Source: Lysobacteraceae bacterium
GTDB taxonomy: Bacteria; Pseudomonadota; Gammaproteobacteria; Xanthomonadales; Xanthomonadaceae
Assembly: GCA_017990865.1 (NCBI GenBank)
Contig: JAGNNB010000184.1
Location: 1 to 6,270, forward strand
Direction of reading: 5' to 3'
Length of the DNA stretch: 6,270 bases
Below, one piece after another: positions 6,194 to 6,270 of the stretch; within the stretch, counting starts at the first letter, position 1; every line of letters begins with the position of its first letter. The notes below the pieces were generated by a model. It did no database searches. It saw only the letters and a program-made list of their open reading frames with translations, and was not told where the DNA came from. The position numbers were made by a program, and so were the translations under genes.

Positions 6194-6270
6194 GCCGAAG
6201 TGGCGGAATCGGTAGACGCAGCGGACTCAAAATCCGCCGCCCTTAAAAGCGTGTGGGTTCGAGTCCCACC
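6194..6270 (+). tRNA. tRNA-Leu, anticodon CAA (3' end cut by the window)
   Basis: The cloverleaf can be read directly: 5' acceptor strand GCCGAAG (6194-6200), D stem GCG/CGC (6203-6205, 6217-6219) with GG in the loop, and anticodon stem GCGGA/TCCGC (6221-6225, 6233-6237). The anticodon loop is CTCAAAA, giving CAA at 6228-6230. A 15-base variable arm follows with stem CGC/GCG (6238-6252), then T stem GTGGG/CCCAC (6253-6257, 6265-6269) around TTCGAGT. The long variable arm and overall sequence match class II tRNA-Leu reading UUG codons, similar to E. coli leuX. Only the first base of the 3' acceptor strand is present. Confidence 0.95.

Overview
The window looks like ordinary chromosomal DNA from a GC-rich gammaproteobacterium, most likely of the Xanthomonadaceae (Lysobacter/Xanthomonas type). 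That placement is an inference from three things: the strong G/C bias at third codon positions, a CnoX gene directly followed by a DUF4442 gene, and a Ser/Thr kinase with a periplasmic FGE-like domain of a type I recall from this family. No mobile elements, CRISPR arrays or phage genes are visible.

Left part (1-1049, + strand): the last 46 codons of a membrane protein overlap by 11 bp with a spermidine-synthase-fold gene. Together they look like a two-gene version of the proteins usually annotated as 'fused MFS/spermidine synthase'. A 148-bp gap with a perfect 7-bp inverted repeat follows.

Middle part (1198-2646, + strand): a two-gene unit with a 6-bp gap encodes a CnoX/YbbN-type thioredoxin-TPR co-chaperone with an intact WCQPC active site and a DUF4442 hotdog-fold protein. 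The DUF4442 gene runs 85 bp into the 3' end of a convergent minus-strand gene. That gene (3962-2562) encodes an unrecognised protein with one N-terminal membrane anchor and eight cysteines.

Right part (3963-6270): a 110-bp divergent intergenic region carries an 18-bp imperfect palindrome and a possible promoter. It separates the unknown gene from a 681-residue transmembrane Ser/Thr kinase, which has a complete N-terminal kinase domain, one membrane helix and a compacted FGE-sulfatase-like C-terminal domain. A hairpin follows the kinase gene. After it comes a tRNA-Leu(CAA) with its own promoter, cut by the window end six bases short of completing the acceptor stem.

Functional reading: the kinase probably senses something in the periplasm through a non-catalytic FGE-like domain, and the divergent cysteine-containing anchored protein is a plausible but unproven partner. 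The CnoX/DUF4442 pair is housekeeping. Nothing here amounts to a clear new system. The most interesting points are the kinase's degenerate sensor domain with its divergent neighbour, and the split membrane/aminopropyltransferase pair.
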